Shown: positions 6,185-14,559 of the stretch, in pieces
How positions within the stretch are numbered: position 1 is the first letter of the stretch
Layout: the number at the start of each line of letters is the position of its first letter
Assembly: GCA_045592105.1 (NCBI GenBank)
Contig: JAZNUB010000048.1
Span: 1 to 30,776 of the forward strand
Origin: SIG636 sp045592105
Lineage (GTDB): Bacteria; Bacillota; Clostridia; Oscillospirales; CAG-382
DNA length: 30,776 nt
Direction: 5' to 3'
The notes under the pieces: generated by a model
What the model was told of the DNA's origin: nothing
What the model saw: only the letters and a program-made list of their open reading frames with translations
The model's database searches: none
Program-made: the position numbers and the translations under genes

Positions 6185-6799
6185 TTAAGCAACGGTAGCA
6201 AAAGAAGCCTTCTTTTTCTTAGCAAGAACAACAGCCAAAGCAGCGGAAAGTGCTATAAAGCTAACACCTGCAACCAACATACCGATCTCACTTGCTTGGA
6301 GGGTATTTTCCTGCTCTTCACCGGTTTTCTTAATCAAGTCACCATCGTACTCAAATATAAGCGTGCCCGTGGAATCGTAAAGCTTAAACACGATATCCAT
6401 GTCATGCGTATGCTCAGGCACCAAGGACTTAACAAAGGTACAGCCTGTTATCTTGCAAGCTTCTCTGATAAGATCCAACACCCTTGCAACAACCTCTGCC
6501 GAATATGCTCTACCCGTGTTGCCGTGGTTGGAGCCGTGATAAACGGAAGGGCCGTTATCGGTAGGCATAAGTGCCTTAACCTCTTGAAGAAGCGGCCAAA
6601 GCTGGTTGCACTGCTCCTCCGTAAGAGGCATTGTAGCAGAAAGCTTTTCTATATCCGCATAAACCCAATGGGAAGCGGGAATCGTAGCAAACTCCTCAAG
6701 CAGATCCTGCTGCGTGTAAGCAGAAGCGGACATTGCACCGCCAAAAATGCTTATAAGAAACGAGAACGCAACTACAAACATCAATATTCTCTTATTCAT
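6185..6799 (-). CDS. Secreted protein with C-terminal sorting-signal architecture (putative sortase substrate)
   Basis: The 204-residue protein has a signal peptide (about 1-27, ending SASA). The external part (about 28-155) contains EEQCNQLWPLL and a His-rich patch (PEHTHDMD). The C-terminus follows the sorting-signal order: IKKTGEE at 156-162, a hydrophobic helix (172-193), then KKKK. The motif IKKTG departs from LPXTG in its first two positions but keeps TG followed by acidic residues. The gene is first in a cluster with the sortase, so it is probably that enzyme's substrate. The ATG has AGGGTGAT upstream. I do not recognise the external domain. Confidence 0.7.
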   Translation of the reverse strand: MNKRILMFVVAFSFLISIFGGAMSASAYTQQDLLEEFATIPASHWVYADIEKLSATMPLTEEQCNQLWPLLQEVKALMPTDNGPSVYHGSNHGNTGRAYSAEVVARVLDLIREACKITGCTFVKSLVPEHTHDMDIVFKLYDSTGTLIFEYDGDLIKKTGEEQENTLQASEIGMLVAGVSFIALSAALAVVLAKKKKASFATVA

Positions 6800-6835
6800 A
6801 GCATATCACCCTAAATATATAGTTATTAACGCCAA

Positions 6836-6872
6836 AACAGCCGCGCTCCAAAAGAGGGCTGTTTGCCATTTT
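6836..6872 (-). promoter_or_regulatory. 5' leader hairpin of the putative sortase-substrate mRNA
   Basis: The minus strand reads GGCAAACAGCC, a 14-base middle, then GGCTGTTTTGGC, an imperfect hairpin between the transcription start and the ribosome-binding site. It has no U-run. It could stabilise the mRNA or control translation; alternatively it is the degraded terminator of the lipoprotein gene upstream. Confidence 0.45.
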
Positions 6873-6890
6873 ATAAACTTAGATACTTAA

Positions 6891-6919
6891 ACTATACACC
6901 ATTTATCTTGTTTTGTCAA
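6891..6919 (-). promoter_or_regulatory. Sigma-A promoter of the sortase-substrate gene
   Basis: On the minus strand TTGACA (6914-6919) and TATAGT (6891-6896) are 17 bp apart. Transcription should start near 6884, giving a leader of about 85 bases. Confidence 0.85.
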
Positions 6920-6963
6920 TAAGAAATTTGCATTTTTTAAACTTTTAGGTGCAAAATACACGC

Positions 6964-8151
6964 TTACTCCGCAGAACTATTTTCTGCATCCGTAGACGTT
7001 TCCTCAACAATAACGGCGTTTTCGTAAACGTAAACAAGCGTTTTATCCCACAGCACGTTGGTTTTAGTGTCCTTCTCGTGATACTTTTCTTTAAGGGCTT
7101 CGGTGGTTATGCCTTCTTTTTTAGCGTATTCCTCTATTTTTTGCTGAAGCTCGCTTTCGCTTAATTCTCTGCCATACTCCGCATCTACTATGGAAAGCAT
7201 TATCATCTCTTCTTTAAGATAGCTGTTTACGTACTCTCTGCCCTCTTTTTCTATATCCTTGCGGAACTCCTCCTCAGGCATACCAACGTAATCCTTAAGC
7301 TCCATACCGTACATAGACGCCATATACTTATAGTAGCCTACATAATATTCCACAAACTCATCAAGCTTGTAGTTATAAAGCTCCTCAGGATAGGATTTAA
7401 TAGTTGCTCCCCCAACAGCCTTGTTCCACGCTTTTTGCAGGTTGTCCTTATAAACAGCGTCCTCCGCGTTGGTGCGCGCCTGCGCCTTCAGCGCATCTGC
7501 GGTTTCAAAGTTTAGCTTTTTTGCTATCTCGTCCGTAACCTCGGGGTAAACGGCTTCTTTTATAGTTTTAATCGTTATCGCAAAGCGCACGGGTTGGCCT
7601 GCCAGCGTTTCCTCGTGGTACTCCTCAGGGAACGTTACGTTTATATCAAAGCTTTCGCCCGCTTTGTGCCCAACCAAAGCATCCTCAAAGCCGGGTATAA
7701 AGGTGTTGCTGCCAAGCTCCAAGCTTGCGTCCTTAGCCTCGCCGCCCTCAAACGCCTCGCCCGTGTCCTTACGGTAGCCCTTGTAGTCCATTATAACAAC
7801 GTTTCCAAGCTTTGCGGCGCGCTCTGTGCCTATATCCTTGTACTCCTTAAGGCTGTCCATCAATACATACAGGCTTTTCTCTATCAGCTCGTCGGTAAGC
7901 ACGGTTTTCACTATCTCAACGCCCTTATATTCCCCAAGCGTTACATACTGCGAAAAGTCTTCTATATCAATGGCAAAAAGCTCTTCTTTTTCTTCCTTGC
8001 TTGTGTCGGCGGATTGCTCCTTGCTTGTGTCAGCCGATTGCTCCTTGCTTGTGTCGGCACTGCTTTCACCGCCGTCGTTTGAGCAAGCGGCAAAGGAAGA
8101 AGCAAGCAATAACAGCGCAAGGGTTAGCGCAACAAGTTTTTTGATACTCAT
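6964..8151 (-). CDS. Secreted lipoprotein with FKBP-type PPIase and trigger-factor-like domains
   Basis: The 395-residue protein has a lipoprotein signal with Cys23 in the lipobox (SSFAAC). A short linker repeats ADTSKEQS two and a half times. An FKBP-type prolyl isomerase domain (about 108-205) follows, with NVVIMDYKGY, GFEDALVGHKAGE and the trigger-factor-like FPEEYHEETLAGQPVRF. The rest is a helical trigger-factor C-terminal-like region. The ribosome-binding N-domain of cytosolic trigger factor is absent. It is therefore likely an anchored extracytoplasmic foldase, analogous in role to PrsA. The ATG has GGAGGT eight bases upstream and a consensus promoter lies 30-60 bases before it. Confidence 0.88.
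   Translation of the reverse strand: MSIKKLVALTLALLLLASSFAACSNDGGESSADTSKEQSADTSKEQSADTSKEEKEELFAIDIEDFSQYVTLGEYKGVEIVKTVLTDELIEKSLYVLMDSLKEYKDIGTERAAKLGNVVIMDYKGYRKDTGEAFEGGEAKDASLELGSNTFIPGFEDALVGHKAGESFDINVTFPEEYHEETLAGQPVRFAITIKTIKEAVYPEVTDEIAKKLNFETADALKAQARTNAEDAVYKDNLQKAWNKAVGGATIKSYPEELYNYKLDEFVEYYVGYYKYMASMYGMELKDYVGMPEEEFRKDIEKEGREYVNSYLKEEMIMLSIVDAEYGRELSESELQQKIEEYAKKEGITTEALKEKYHEKDTKTNVLWDKTLVYVYENAVIVEETSTDAENSSAE
7994..8060 (-). repeat. 24-bp in-frame tandem repeat in the lipoprotein linker
   Basis: About 2.6 copies of a 24-bp unit encode ADTSKEQS, with only a few third-position differences. It forms the flexible tether between the lipidated cysteine and the PPIase domain and is a candidate for copy-number variation between strains. 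Confidence 0.85.
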
Positions 8152-8183
8152 AAATTTTTACCTCCGTGTATACAGTATCTTTT

Positions 8184-8212
8184 ATTATCTCACATTTTTC
8201 GCTTCTTGTCAA
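8184..8212 (-). promoter_or_regulatory. Sigma-A promoter of the PPIase lipoprotein gene
   Basis: On the minus strand TTGACA (8207-8212) and GATAAT (8184-8189) are 17 bp apart. The -35 box lies inside the last codons of the upstream membrane-protein gene, so the lipoprotein can be transcribed independently of thiT. Confidence 0.85.
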
Positions 8213-8741
8213 TTCCTTTTATAGCCAAGCCGTAGCCAAGCGCGGCGCAAACAAACGGAAGCAACGCGCTAACTGCCGCCAGCGGACGAAGCGTGCTATC
8301 CAAAAGCTTGCTGCCGATAAAGCCGTACACGGGGTTTAACAGCACATAGCCGAAAAACTTAATGCCGCCGCTTTCCGCAAAGAAGCGCCACAGCAGAAAA
8401 ACGCTGTACCCCAATGGGTACAAAAGACTGCTGCGCCACGGCAAAAGCGCAGAAAACCGCCAAGCCGCCCAGAACACCAAAACCGAGAACGGAAGCATTG
8501 CAACGCCGATATCCGAAAGCCGCGGCGTGTACCCGTTTTTAACGTAGAGAATATACACAGCCAAGAACGCAAGCGACAAAAAGGCTTGAACACACGCATA
8601 CCGCAGGATATCGCCAAGCACCGCAAGCGGCTTTGGCTTTGCATACCGTTTGAGAAAGCAAAGCAACGCAAACACAGCCGCAACCACCCCAAGCGCAATA
8701 AAAAACAAACGCTGAATATTAAGCTCCAAAGCCCCACACAC
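8190..8741 (-). CDS. Unrecognised small polytopic membrane protein
   Basis: The 183-residue protein is strongly hydrophobic, with about five membrane helices (near 10-28, 47-66, 78-96, 105-120 and 150-173) and a basic C-terminus (KGIDKKRKM). No family motif is recognised. The apparent start is GTG at 8741, 42 bases after thiT; no clear ribosome-binding site is visible and the start lies inside a hairpin (8725-8772), so the N-terminus is uncertain. Position suggests co-transcription with thiT and possible TPP control. Confidence 0.6.
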   Translation of the reverse strand: MCGALELNIQRLFFIALGVVAAVFALLCFLKRYAKPKPLAVLGDILRYACVQAFLSLAFLAVYILYVKNGYTPRLSDIGVAMLPFSVLVFWAAWRFSALLPWRSSLLYPLGYSVFLLWRFFAESGGIKFFGYVLLNPVYGFIGSKLLDSTLRPLAAVSALLPFVCAALGYGLAIKGIDKKRKM

Positions 8742-8772
8742 CTTTCGTTTAGAAGGTATGCGGGGCTTTTAA
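8725..8772. terminator. Hairpin between thiT and the next gene
   Basis: AAGCCCC-ACACACCTTTC / GTTT / AGAAGGTATGC-GGGGCTT folds into a long, slightly imperfect stem. On the plus strand TTTT follows. On the minus strand, the direction of the genes, it overlaps the GTG start of the downstream gene, so it may reduce that gene's expression. Confidence 0.5.
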
Positions 8773-8782
8773 TGGCTATGCC

Positions 8783-9382
8783 TTACTTTTTAAGTGCTTT
8801 TTGCAAAGCACCGTCTAAAAACGGTATAAAGGGCGAAAGCGCGATAACGATAGCGGCATCGGGGCCGAGGTAGCTGATGTTGTAAACGAAGGAGTACAGC
8901 CACTTGCCAACCTCTTTAACGTAATCGGTCCAGCTTTGCTCCTTGGTTATCTCGTACCACAAAACAACGCCGCCAAGATAGTGGCACGCGAAGCGAAGCG
9001 TGCAGGCAAGCAAAACGCCCGCCACGGCGGTTATAACCTTTACGCTGTTTTTTGCGTTTTTCTTGTAGAAAATGCCCGCTATGCCTATCAGCGTAAAGGG
9101 AAGCAGATAATCAAACGCAATACAGCCTATAACGCCTGCCGCGCTGGGGAAATACGCAAGGTTGCCGAAGCCCTGTATAAGCTGGATAACGGAATAAGCG
9201 AAGCCGCAAAACAAGCCACGCACCACCCCGTAGCGGAAGCTTATGTACATTATAGGCAGCATTGAAAACAGCGTTACCGCACCGCCAAGCCGCGCTTGGT
9301 ACAGCTTAACAAATGAAAGCGCGGTTGCAAGCGCAAGCATAACAGCTGCCTCTGCAATAAATACGATTTTTTTGTTTTTCAT
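8783..9382 (-). CDS. thiT: Thiamine ECF transporter substrate-binding subunit ThiT
   Basis: The 199-residue protein has six predicted membrane helices and the S-component layout of ThiT. Typical pieces are the N-terminal LALATALSFVKLYQARLGGAVTL, SFRYGVVRGLFCGFAYSVIQLI, and the binding region RFACHYLGGVVLWYE. ThiT captures thiamine and works with a shared energising module (EcfT with two ATPases), which is not in this window. The ATG has AAAGGAGG upstream. A TPP riboswitch with its own terminator precedes the gene, which independently supports a thiamine role. Confidence 0.94.
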   Translation of the reverse strand: MKNKKIVFIAEAAVMLALATALSFVKLYQARLGGAVTLFSMLPIMYISFRYGVVRGLFCGFAYSVIQLIQGFGNLAYFPSAAGVIGCIAFDYLLPFTLIGIAGIFYKKNAKNSVKVITAVAGVLLACTLRFACHYLGGVVLWYEITKEQSWTDYVKEVGKWLYSFVYNISYLGPDAAIVIALSPFIPFLDGALQKALKK

Positions 9383-9416
9383 GGTTTTCCTCCTTTATTT
9401 TTTCCACGTTTCGTTT

Positions 9417-9461
9417 TTTAAAAAAACAAGGCCCGCGGTGGGGATAACCCACGGCGAGCCT
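9417..9461 (-). terminator. Riboswitch-controlled intrinsic terminator before thiT
   Basis: On the minus strand AGGCTCGCCGTGGG / TTATC / CCCACCGCGGGCCT forms a GC-rich stem with one mismatch and a wobble, followed by TGTTTTTTT. It lies between the TPP aptamer and the thiT ribosome-binding site, the position of an expression-platform terminator. Confidence 0.85.
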
Positions 9462-9483
9462 AAAACAGCAAAACTCTGCTATA

Positions 9484-9560
9484 TCTTCCTACGCCGGCAT
9501 TACCCGTACAGGTACGATGGGTATAATCTCAGCCAAACACCCGTTGCTTAGCACCCCAAT
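9484..9560 (-). ncRNA. TPP riboswitch (THI element)
   Basis: Read on the minus strand, the aptamer shows the conserved blocks GGGGTGC, GGCTGAGA, ATACCC, ACCTG and GGGTAATGCCGGCGTAGGAA in the right order. Binding of thiamine pyrophosphate is expected to favour the downstream terminator and shut off thiT. The promoter lies about 50 bases upstream. Confidence 0.96.
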
Positions 9561-9608
9561 TATAAAATCTATATCGGAGGACTTTTTACGTCCACCTCTA
9601 TCATGCGC

Positions 9609-9638
9609 ATTATATCACAGAATATACGCTTATGTCAA
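9609..9638 (-). promoter_or_regulatory. Sigma-A promoter of the thiT transcript
   Basis: On the minus strand TTGACA (9633-9638) and TATAAT (9609-9614) are 18 bp apart, both perfect consensus. It lies just beyond the end of the upstream lipoprotein gene. Confidence 0.9.
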
Positions 9639-9647
9639 CAAAAAATT

Positions 9648-10442
9648 TTATCCTAAAAAAACGTAGTCCTTCGTGTTTGGCGTTTCCACAACCACCGCGC
9701 TGCCGCTTGCCTTAACCGTAAGCTCAAGGCTTATATTAAAGCTATGCATAAGCTCGCTTTGCGGCACGGTATAGCTTGGGTAGTACGGCGCGGTATCGTA
9801 AAGGGTTACCGTTGTGCTTATCTTAAAGCTTTTAAGCTGCCCCTTATCGTCCACAACGTAGCTGTACTCCGCCGCGGAGAAATCCGTTTTATCACGCACG
9901 GGCTTTCTTAAACCGCTATATCCGTACAGGTTGGTTTCAAACATATACAAAGCGTTTGCTTTTTCGGCGGTGTAAACGTACTTTGTGCCGCCGCTTGTTT
10001 GCGCCTTACGGAAGCCGTTTATCAAAGCCTCATCGGGAAGCGGCACATCCACGCAGAAGAAGGTTTTAAGCATCTCGTCCTTATCCATAATAAGATAATA
10101 CTTGCCCGTACCGTTATCGCTGTAATACGCGCCCGCCTTGTAGAAAATATCAGAAGTAACGCCTTTACCGTTCTTTACCTGCGTTACCCTGCCCGATAAC
10201 GCAAGCGCGCTATCGTTTTTATAGCTAACCGTTCCCTGCGTGAAAAGCAAGCTTTCCTCCGCGCCCTGCTTTTTCATATCAAACGCAAACGCCAAAGATA
10301 ACGTGTTAAGCTCGTTATACGCGGCAACCGCTTGCTTTAGCGCATCGTCAAGCACAAAGCTTTCCTTAGGCGTATCGCCGCCGCAGGCAGAAGCAAGCAC
10401 GGTTATCAAGCAAACGGCTATGCAAAACAGGCGTTTTACCAT
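9648..10442 (-). CDS. Lipoprotein, last gene of the Gld-type ABC operon
   Basis: The 264-residue protein has a lipoprotein signal with the cysteine at about residue 20 (VLASAC). The remainder looks like a secreted beta-rich domain with stretches such as TVSYKNDSALALSGR. I do not recognise the family; length and composition recall LolA/LppX-like lipid-carrier folds, but no motif proves it. Its ATG overlaps the stop of the DUF4340-like gene by seven bases, so the two are translationally coupled and it probably belongs to the same membrane system. Confidence 0.7.
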   Translation of the reverse strand: MVKRLFCIAVCLITVLASACGGDTPKESFVLDDALKQAVAAYNELNTLSLAFAFDMKKQGAEESLLFTQGTVSYKNDSALALSGRVTQVKNGKGVTSDIFYKAGAYYSDNGTGKYYLIMDKDEMLKTFFCVDVPLPDEALINGFRKAQTSGGTKYVYTAEKANALYMFETNLYGYSGLRKPVRDKTDFSAAEYSYVVDDKGQLKSFKISTTVTLYDTAPYYPSYTVPQSELMHSFNISLELTVKASGSAVVVETPNTKDYVFLG

Positions 10443-12268
10443 TCAACCTTCTCCCCTGCTATAAGCTTATCCGCGCCCGAAACCAGCGTTTCCAGCAAAG
10501 CGTAGTCCATAATATACTGCGTTTTACCGTCCACAAGGCAATACGCCTTCATAGAGCTTATTCTGCCAAAGCTCATTTCGGTGGTCTTGCCGTTGCTTGT
10601 TACCTTTATGTTGAATATTTCCTCCGGCTTTTCAGTGCCCTCGTATTCGCCAAGGATAGAGCAATGCAAAAGCCCCCTGAAAAAGTTTTGCGCGCTTCTA
10701 AGCTCCACAGCCTTGCCGTTAAGCTTTGCGCTTTCAACGGTGCCCTCGCTGTTTTTGCTAAGGCTTATATCGTAGTCCTTACCCTTGCGCGTAAACTCTA
10801 TACCGTCCAGCTTGTCAAAATACTGAGTGTAAAGCAGAGTGTCCATATAATCCATAATGTCGTAGCCCAGATAGGGGAAAGCCGTTCCCTTAACCAAGCC
10901 GATGCCTATGGTTGTTTTTTCGCCTGTCTTAACGTTTTCCTTCACGGAATAAACGTAGTGGTTGCCGTTATCGTCCGCCTTGCTGAAATAAACGGTGCAA
11001 CGCGTTGTGCCGTTATACACCCACGAATAGCTGCGGTACGGGGTATCAAGCCCATATTTTGCAAGCGTTTCTTTGTTCACGTCCGCCTCCGCAACCTCGT
11101 CCGATGCAAGCGCGCAGAGCGCGTTAAACACGTCCCCTATATTGCCGTAGTTGGGCAACGAGTACCCATAAACATCCGAAACAAGCCTGCTGGGTGCAGT
11201 TATCTTCCAGGTGTAGTTTATGGGGTGGTTTTTCTTTTCGCTATCGCTCATAAACTCTGCCTTGAGGATATCATCGCCAAAGTTTACGGCTATATCGTCC
11301 ACCTTCTGGAACACGTCCGTTATCTGAGCAAGCGGAGTGCCGTAGTTTGCAACAAGAAAGCTTTCCTTGGGTACAAGGATGTAGTTAGAAATACTGCTTG
11401 GCAATATATAAACTATGTCCTTACCATGGCACTTGGCGTAAAAGCCGCTGCCGTCTGTAAGGCGTTTGCCTATACGCATATAGTACGCGTTGTCCTTTTT
11501 GTCCTGTATAAGCAAGGTTGCGGTAGCGTTTTCGTCGCTATCCAAGCCGTACTCCGAAAGCGCGGCGGGGTTTTTAACCTTGCTTGCCGCGATAGGCGCC
11601 CTTGCCGCTGCCACAAGCGTTGCGGTAGTGGCGGTTGCAAGGTCCATTTCCGTATCGGCAAGATAAAATCCACCGTCAAGCGGAACAAACGTAAGCTCGT
11701 CAAACTCGTTCTTAACGTAAATATACTTTATATCCGCCCTTTCGATAGGGCCGTAAATATACGCGCTTCCCGCGCTGTTCACACGGTCGCCATCAAGGTC
11801 GTAGCCCGAAAGCGCATCCGTTTCTGCGCCAAGCTCCGCACCGAAAAGGGCTTTATTGAAAAACACTCTCGCATCGGTTGCGTAGGGAGTACCGTCCTTA
11901 AGGCGGCGGAAAAGCTTTTCGGTATCGGGCACGGTTTCCGCGCCGTTTACCGTAAGCACACAGTCCTTATCGCCCTTGCCGTACTGCACCTTTATTTTGC
12001 CGTTTACGGAAGCATACCCATCCGCAAGGCGCATATATTCGGAAACAGCCGCATCCGCCTTGCCCTTTTCTACCTTGAAGGTGAAAAGCGCGGTACCGTT
12101 AAACGCCTTTATAGCCTCTATTTCCGTTTCGGAAAAGTTGTAGGTAGGCTTTTGCTCCTCGTTGTCCTTTGAGGAGCGCACCGCATACACGGTAAAGCAT
12201 ATCCCCGCAACAAGCGCAAGGCAGATTATAGCTATTAGTTGTTTATGGAATTTTGTAAGTTTTTTCAT
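10436..12268 (-). CDS. DUF4340-like membrane-anchored protein of the Gld-type ABC operon
   Basis: The 610-residue protein has one N-terminal membrane helix (about 10-30) and a long external part. It contains repeated beta-rich modules with patterns such as ALSEYGLDSD and TLAKYGLDTPYRSY, characteristic of DUF4340 proteins. These are commonly encoded beside GldG-type components; their biochemical role is unknown. It starts 18 bases after the gldG-like gene. The nearest Shine-Dalgarno (AAAGGA) is unusually far from the ATG, about 13 bases. The long open frame on the opposite strand of this gene is a shadow. Confidence 0.8.
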   Translation of the reverse strand: MKKLTKFHKQLIAIICLALVAGICFTVYAVRSSKDNEEQKPTYNFSETEIEAIKAFNGTALFTFKVEKGKADAAVSEYMRLADGYASVNGKIKVQYGKGDKDCVLTVNGAETVPDTEKLFRRLKDGTPYATDARVFFNKALFGAELGAETDALSGYDLDGDRVNSAGSAYIYGPIERADIKYIYVKNEFDELTFVPLDGGFYLADTEMDLATATTATLVAAARAPIAASKVKNPAALSEYGLDSDENATATLLIQDKKDNAYYMRIGKRLTDGSGFYAKCHGKDIVYILPSSISNYILVPKESFLVANYGTPLAQITDVFQKVDDIAVNFGDDILKAEFMSDSEKKNHPINYTWKITAPSRLVSDVYGYSLPNYGNIGDVFNALCALASDEVAEADVNKETLAKYGLDTPYRSYSWVYNGTTRCTVYFSKADDNGNHYVYSVKENVKTGEKTTIGIGLVKGTAFPYLGYDIMDYMDTLLYTQYFDKLDGIEFTRKGKDYDISLSKNSEGTVESAKLNGKAVELRSAQNFFRGLLHCSILGEYEGTEKPEEIFNIKVTSNGKTTEMSFGRISSMKAYCLVDGKTQYIMDYALLETLVSGADKLIAGEKVEW

Positions 12269-12286
12269 AATACGGTTAATCGTCCT

Positions 12287-13837
12287 TTAGGAGTGGCGGC
12301 GTTTAATCCAAACAACTGCGGCAACGGAGAACACCGCAAGCGGTACAACGAAGGTTACCACAACCGTCCATGTTCTTGCTTGCCCCGTTGTAATATCAAG
12401 CGCCTCGGAAACAAACTTTACTTCCTTGATAGCGGCATACTCCTGCACGGTGTTGGCTATTCTTAAAACACTTTCAAGCAAATCGCGGTTAGCGTACTGG
12501 GAAACCAAGCCGTTTGCGGAGAGAAAATCGGTAGAGCCCAACAGATACGCGGTTTTGTAGCGGAAGTTTTCGGTAGAGCCGCCATCGGGGTTATCAATCG
12601 CCTTAGCGTTGGAGTTGAAGGCAAAAAGCGGATACACGCCGGCTTTCCCCTCGCACACAGCCGCCGCAGAGCTGTTCATAAGCACGCCCTCGCCCTGAAC
12701 GCGGTTGCCCTTATCAACTGTAAGCCTAACGGCGTTGTTAAACACAAACCTTTCGCCGCCCATGAAGGGGCTTAGTATCTTCTGGTCAACGGAATACGCA
12801 AGCGCTTCGGGCATACTGCCAAGCAGCATCTTGCCGCCACTGCCCTTAACGGACTTATCGTTATCCGTAACCGTAGCAAACGGAACGTAATTCAAGCCGT
12901 ATTCCTGCTCCATATATTCCATAAGATTAGGAAGCTCAGGCGTGGCGTTGTTTACGGCAACTATAAGAGAGGTGCCGTATTGGTTCATATATTTGCGAAG
13001 CAGGTCTATCTCCCCATCTGCTTCGGGGTTCTTTGCATCAAAGCCAAGAAAATCATACTTAGGGTCGCAAACGATAACAAGGCGCGTCATTTCCGGCAAA
13101 GCGGTTTTATTAAGGTCAACCACCTGCACCTCAAAGCCCATATCGAAAAGCGAATCCATAAACGGCACCATGTGCGCCGCCTGCTCAATGGCAATGGAAC
13201 GCTCACCCTCAAGCTTGCTTAAATCAACACCGTCCAGCGTTTCACCGTGCCCCACGGTAAACACAGCCTTGGGGCTTTCCTTAAGCCCTGCGCGAAGGAT
13301 AGCGGCGGTATAGGTTTTTTCACCCGTGAAGGAAACCTTATCCCCCGTTTCCGTATCAAAATAGTAAAACGCGTTAAAGTTTACCGCGCGGGTGTGGTAC
13401 TTACCCTCCACTATAACGTGGCTTGAGGTAAGCACGGTTTGCGTTAGCGTTGTGTATTTATCGGCAAAAGCGGGGTCGCTTTTCAGGTCGTTAAACTCCA
13501 GCGCAACGTGACCGTTAAAGGTGGAAACGTAGGAGCGCGCAAGCTCCAGCACCATCGCATCCGAAACCTTTTCCTCAGGCGTTAAAAAGCGGATGGTGAT
13601 TTTCCAATCGGGCTCATCCTTAAAATACTCACCAAGAATGGTTTTGCTTGCATCGCTTATGGTGTAAAAACGCGCGGCGTTATCGGTTATATCCACGCGC
13701 AAATCCCACTTTGCGGAAAGGCCGGAAGCCAAAAGGTTTACGGCTATGCACAAAACAACGACTATAACCACAAAGCCTGCCGAAAGTGTACCGTATTTAA
13801 GCTTGCGGTGCGCTTTTGTTTGTTGGTTGTTATTCAT
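12287..13837 (-). CDS. GldG-like ABC system auxiliary protein
   Basis: The protein has 516 residues from the ATG at 13837, which follows GGGAGG; an in-frame start at 13882 overlaps the permease gene and has no site. An N-terminal helix (about 18-38) leads into the GldG family pattern: LRVDITDNAARFYTISDASK, then a ThuA-like/Rossmann external domain with VFTVGHGE and RLVIVCDPKYDF. It ends with a C-terminal helix and RRHS tail. In Bacteroidetes GldA-F-G supports gliding; Firmicutes homologues have no known substrate. The operon order ATPase, permease, GldG, DUF4340, lipoprotein supports one complex. Confidence 0.85.
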   Translation of the reverse strand: MNNNQQTKAHRKLKYGTLSAGFVVIVVVLCIAVNLLASGLSAKWDLRVDITDNAARFYTISDASKTILGEYFKDEPDWKITIRFLTPEEKVSDAMVLELARSYVSTFNGHVALEFNDLKSDPAFADKYTTLTQTVLTSSHVIVEGKYHTRAVNFNAFYYFDTETGDKVSFTGEKTYTAAILRAGLKESPKAVFTVGHGETLDGVDLSKLEGERSIAIEQAAHMVPFMDSLFDMGFEVQVVDLNKTALPEMTRLVIVCDPKYDFLGFDAKNPEADGEIDLLRKYMNQYGTSLIVAVNNATPELPNLMEYMEQEYGLNYVPFATVTDNDKSVKGSGGKMLLGSMPEALAYSVDQKILSPFMGGERFVFNNAVRLTVDKGNRVQGEGVLMNSSAAAVCEGKAGVYPLFAFNSNAKAIDNPDGGSTENFRYKTAYLLGSTDFLSANGLVSQYANRDLLESVLRIANTVQEYAAIKEVKFVSEALDITTGQARTWTVVVTFVVPLAVFSVAAVVWIKRRHS

Positions 13838-13853
13838 ATCGCACACCTCCCAA

Positions 13854-14558
13854 TTAAGCCCAGCGGCGGCGCTCGTAAACACGAACAGCCAAGAACAGGA
13901 ACACCGCGGCTACGGTAACGTAATATATCACAGAGGTTATATCCAGTATACCGTAGGTGAACGGCTCGTACCTTGCGAGGATGGATATCCAATCCACAAC
14001 CTTTTTAAGCCAGCTTATGCTTATTTCCGAAAGGAAGTTTACGGCAAGCATTACAAATATAACGTCTATGGAGGCTATCGCGGCAATAAGAGTATCCTCC
14101 GTTAGCGAGGAGAAGAAGATGCCGATAGCAAGGAAAAGCGCGCCTATAAAAAACAGGCACAAAAGGTTGGAGAAAATAAGCCTAAAATTAGGGTCGCCAT
14201 ACTTTTCAAGCAACAGGAAGTTTAGGCTGTTGCAAAGCAAAACGGAAGCAAAAACCGTAAGCGCCGCAAAGTATTTGCCCATTATCATACCGCCAACGGA
14301 AACGGGGCTTGTCATAAGCAGCTGCTCGGATTTGGTTTTGCGCTCCTCGGACAAGGATTTCATCGTTAGAAGCGGCAAAAGAATGGCAAACGCATATATC
14401 AAGTACTGAAAATAATCGGAAACGCTGCTGTTTGTTTGCCTTTGCAGGGTGCAAATACTGAATATAAGCCCCGATATAGCCAAAAAGTTAGCGGTGAAAA
14501 GATAGCCTATGGGGGCTATAAAGTAGCCTTTAAGCTCACGCTTGTATATAGCAAACAT
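13854..14558 (-). CDS. ABC-2 type permease (GldF-like)
   Basis: The protein has 234 residues from the ATG at 14558, one base after the ATPase stop and preceded by AGGAAGGGG. It has six hydrophobic segments. The N-terminus IYKRELKGYFIAPIGYLF and the motif LTMKSLSEERKTKSEQLLMTSPVS are typical of GldF/NosY-type ABC-2 permeases. With the ATPase it forms the transporter core. The longer reading from 14633 overlaps the ATPase gene and lacks a ribosome-binding site. Confidence 0.9.
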   Translation of the reverse strand: MFAIYKRELKGYFIAPIGYLFTANFLAISGLIFSICTLQRQTNSSVSDYFQYLIYAFAILLPLLTMKSLSEERKTKSEQLLMTSPVSVGGMIMGKYFAALTVFASVLLCNSLNFLLLEKYGDPNFRLIFSNLLCLFFIGALFLAIGIFFSSLTEDTLIAAIASIDVIFVMLAVNFLSEISISWLKKVVDWISILARYEPFTYGILDITSVIYYVTVAAVFLFLAVRVYERRRWA

Positions 14559-14559
14559 A

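Noticed and set aside
10664..12172. Long plus-strand open frame of about 500 codons
   Set aside because: It lies antisense to the DUF4340-like gene, which has the membrane helix, operon spacing and family patterns. The antisense product is rich in unlikely Arg/Val/Cys runs and has no ribosome-binding site.
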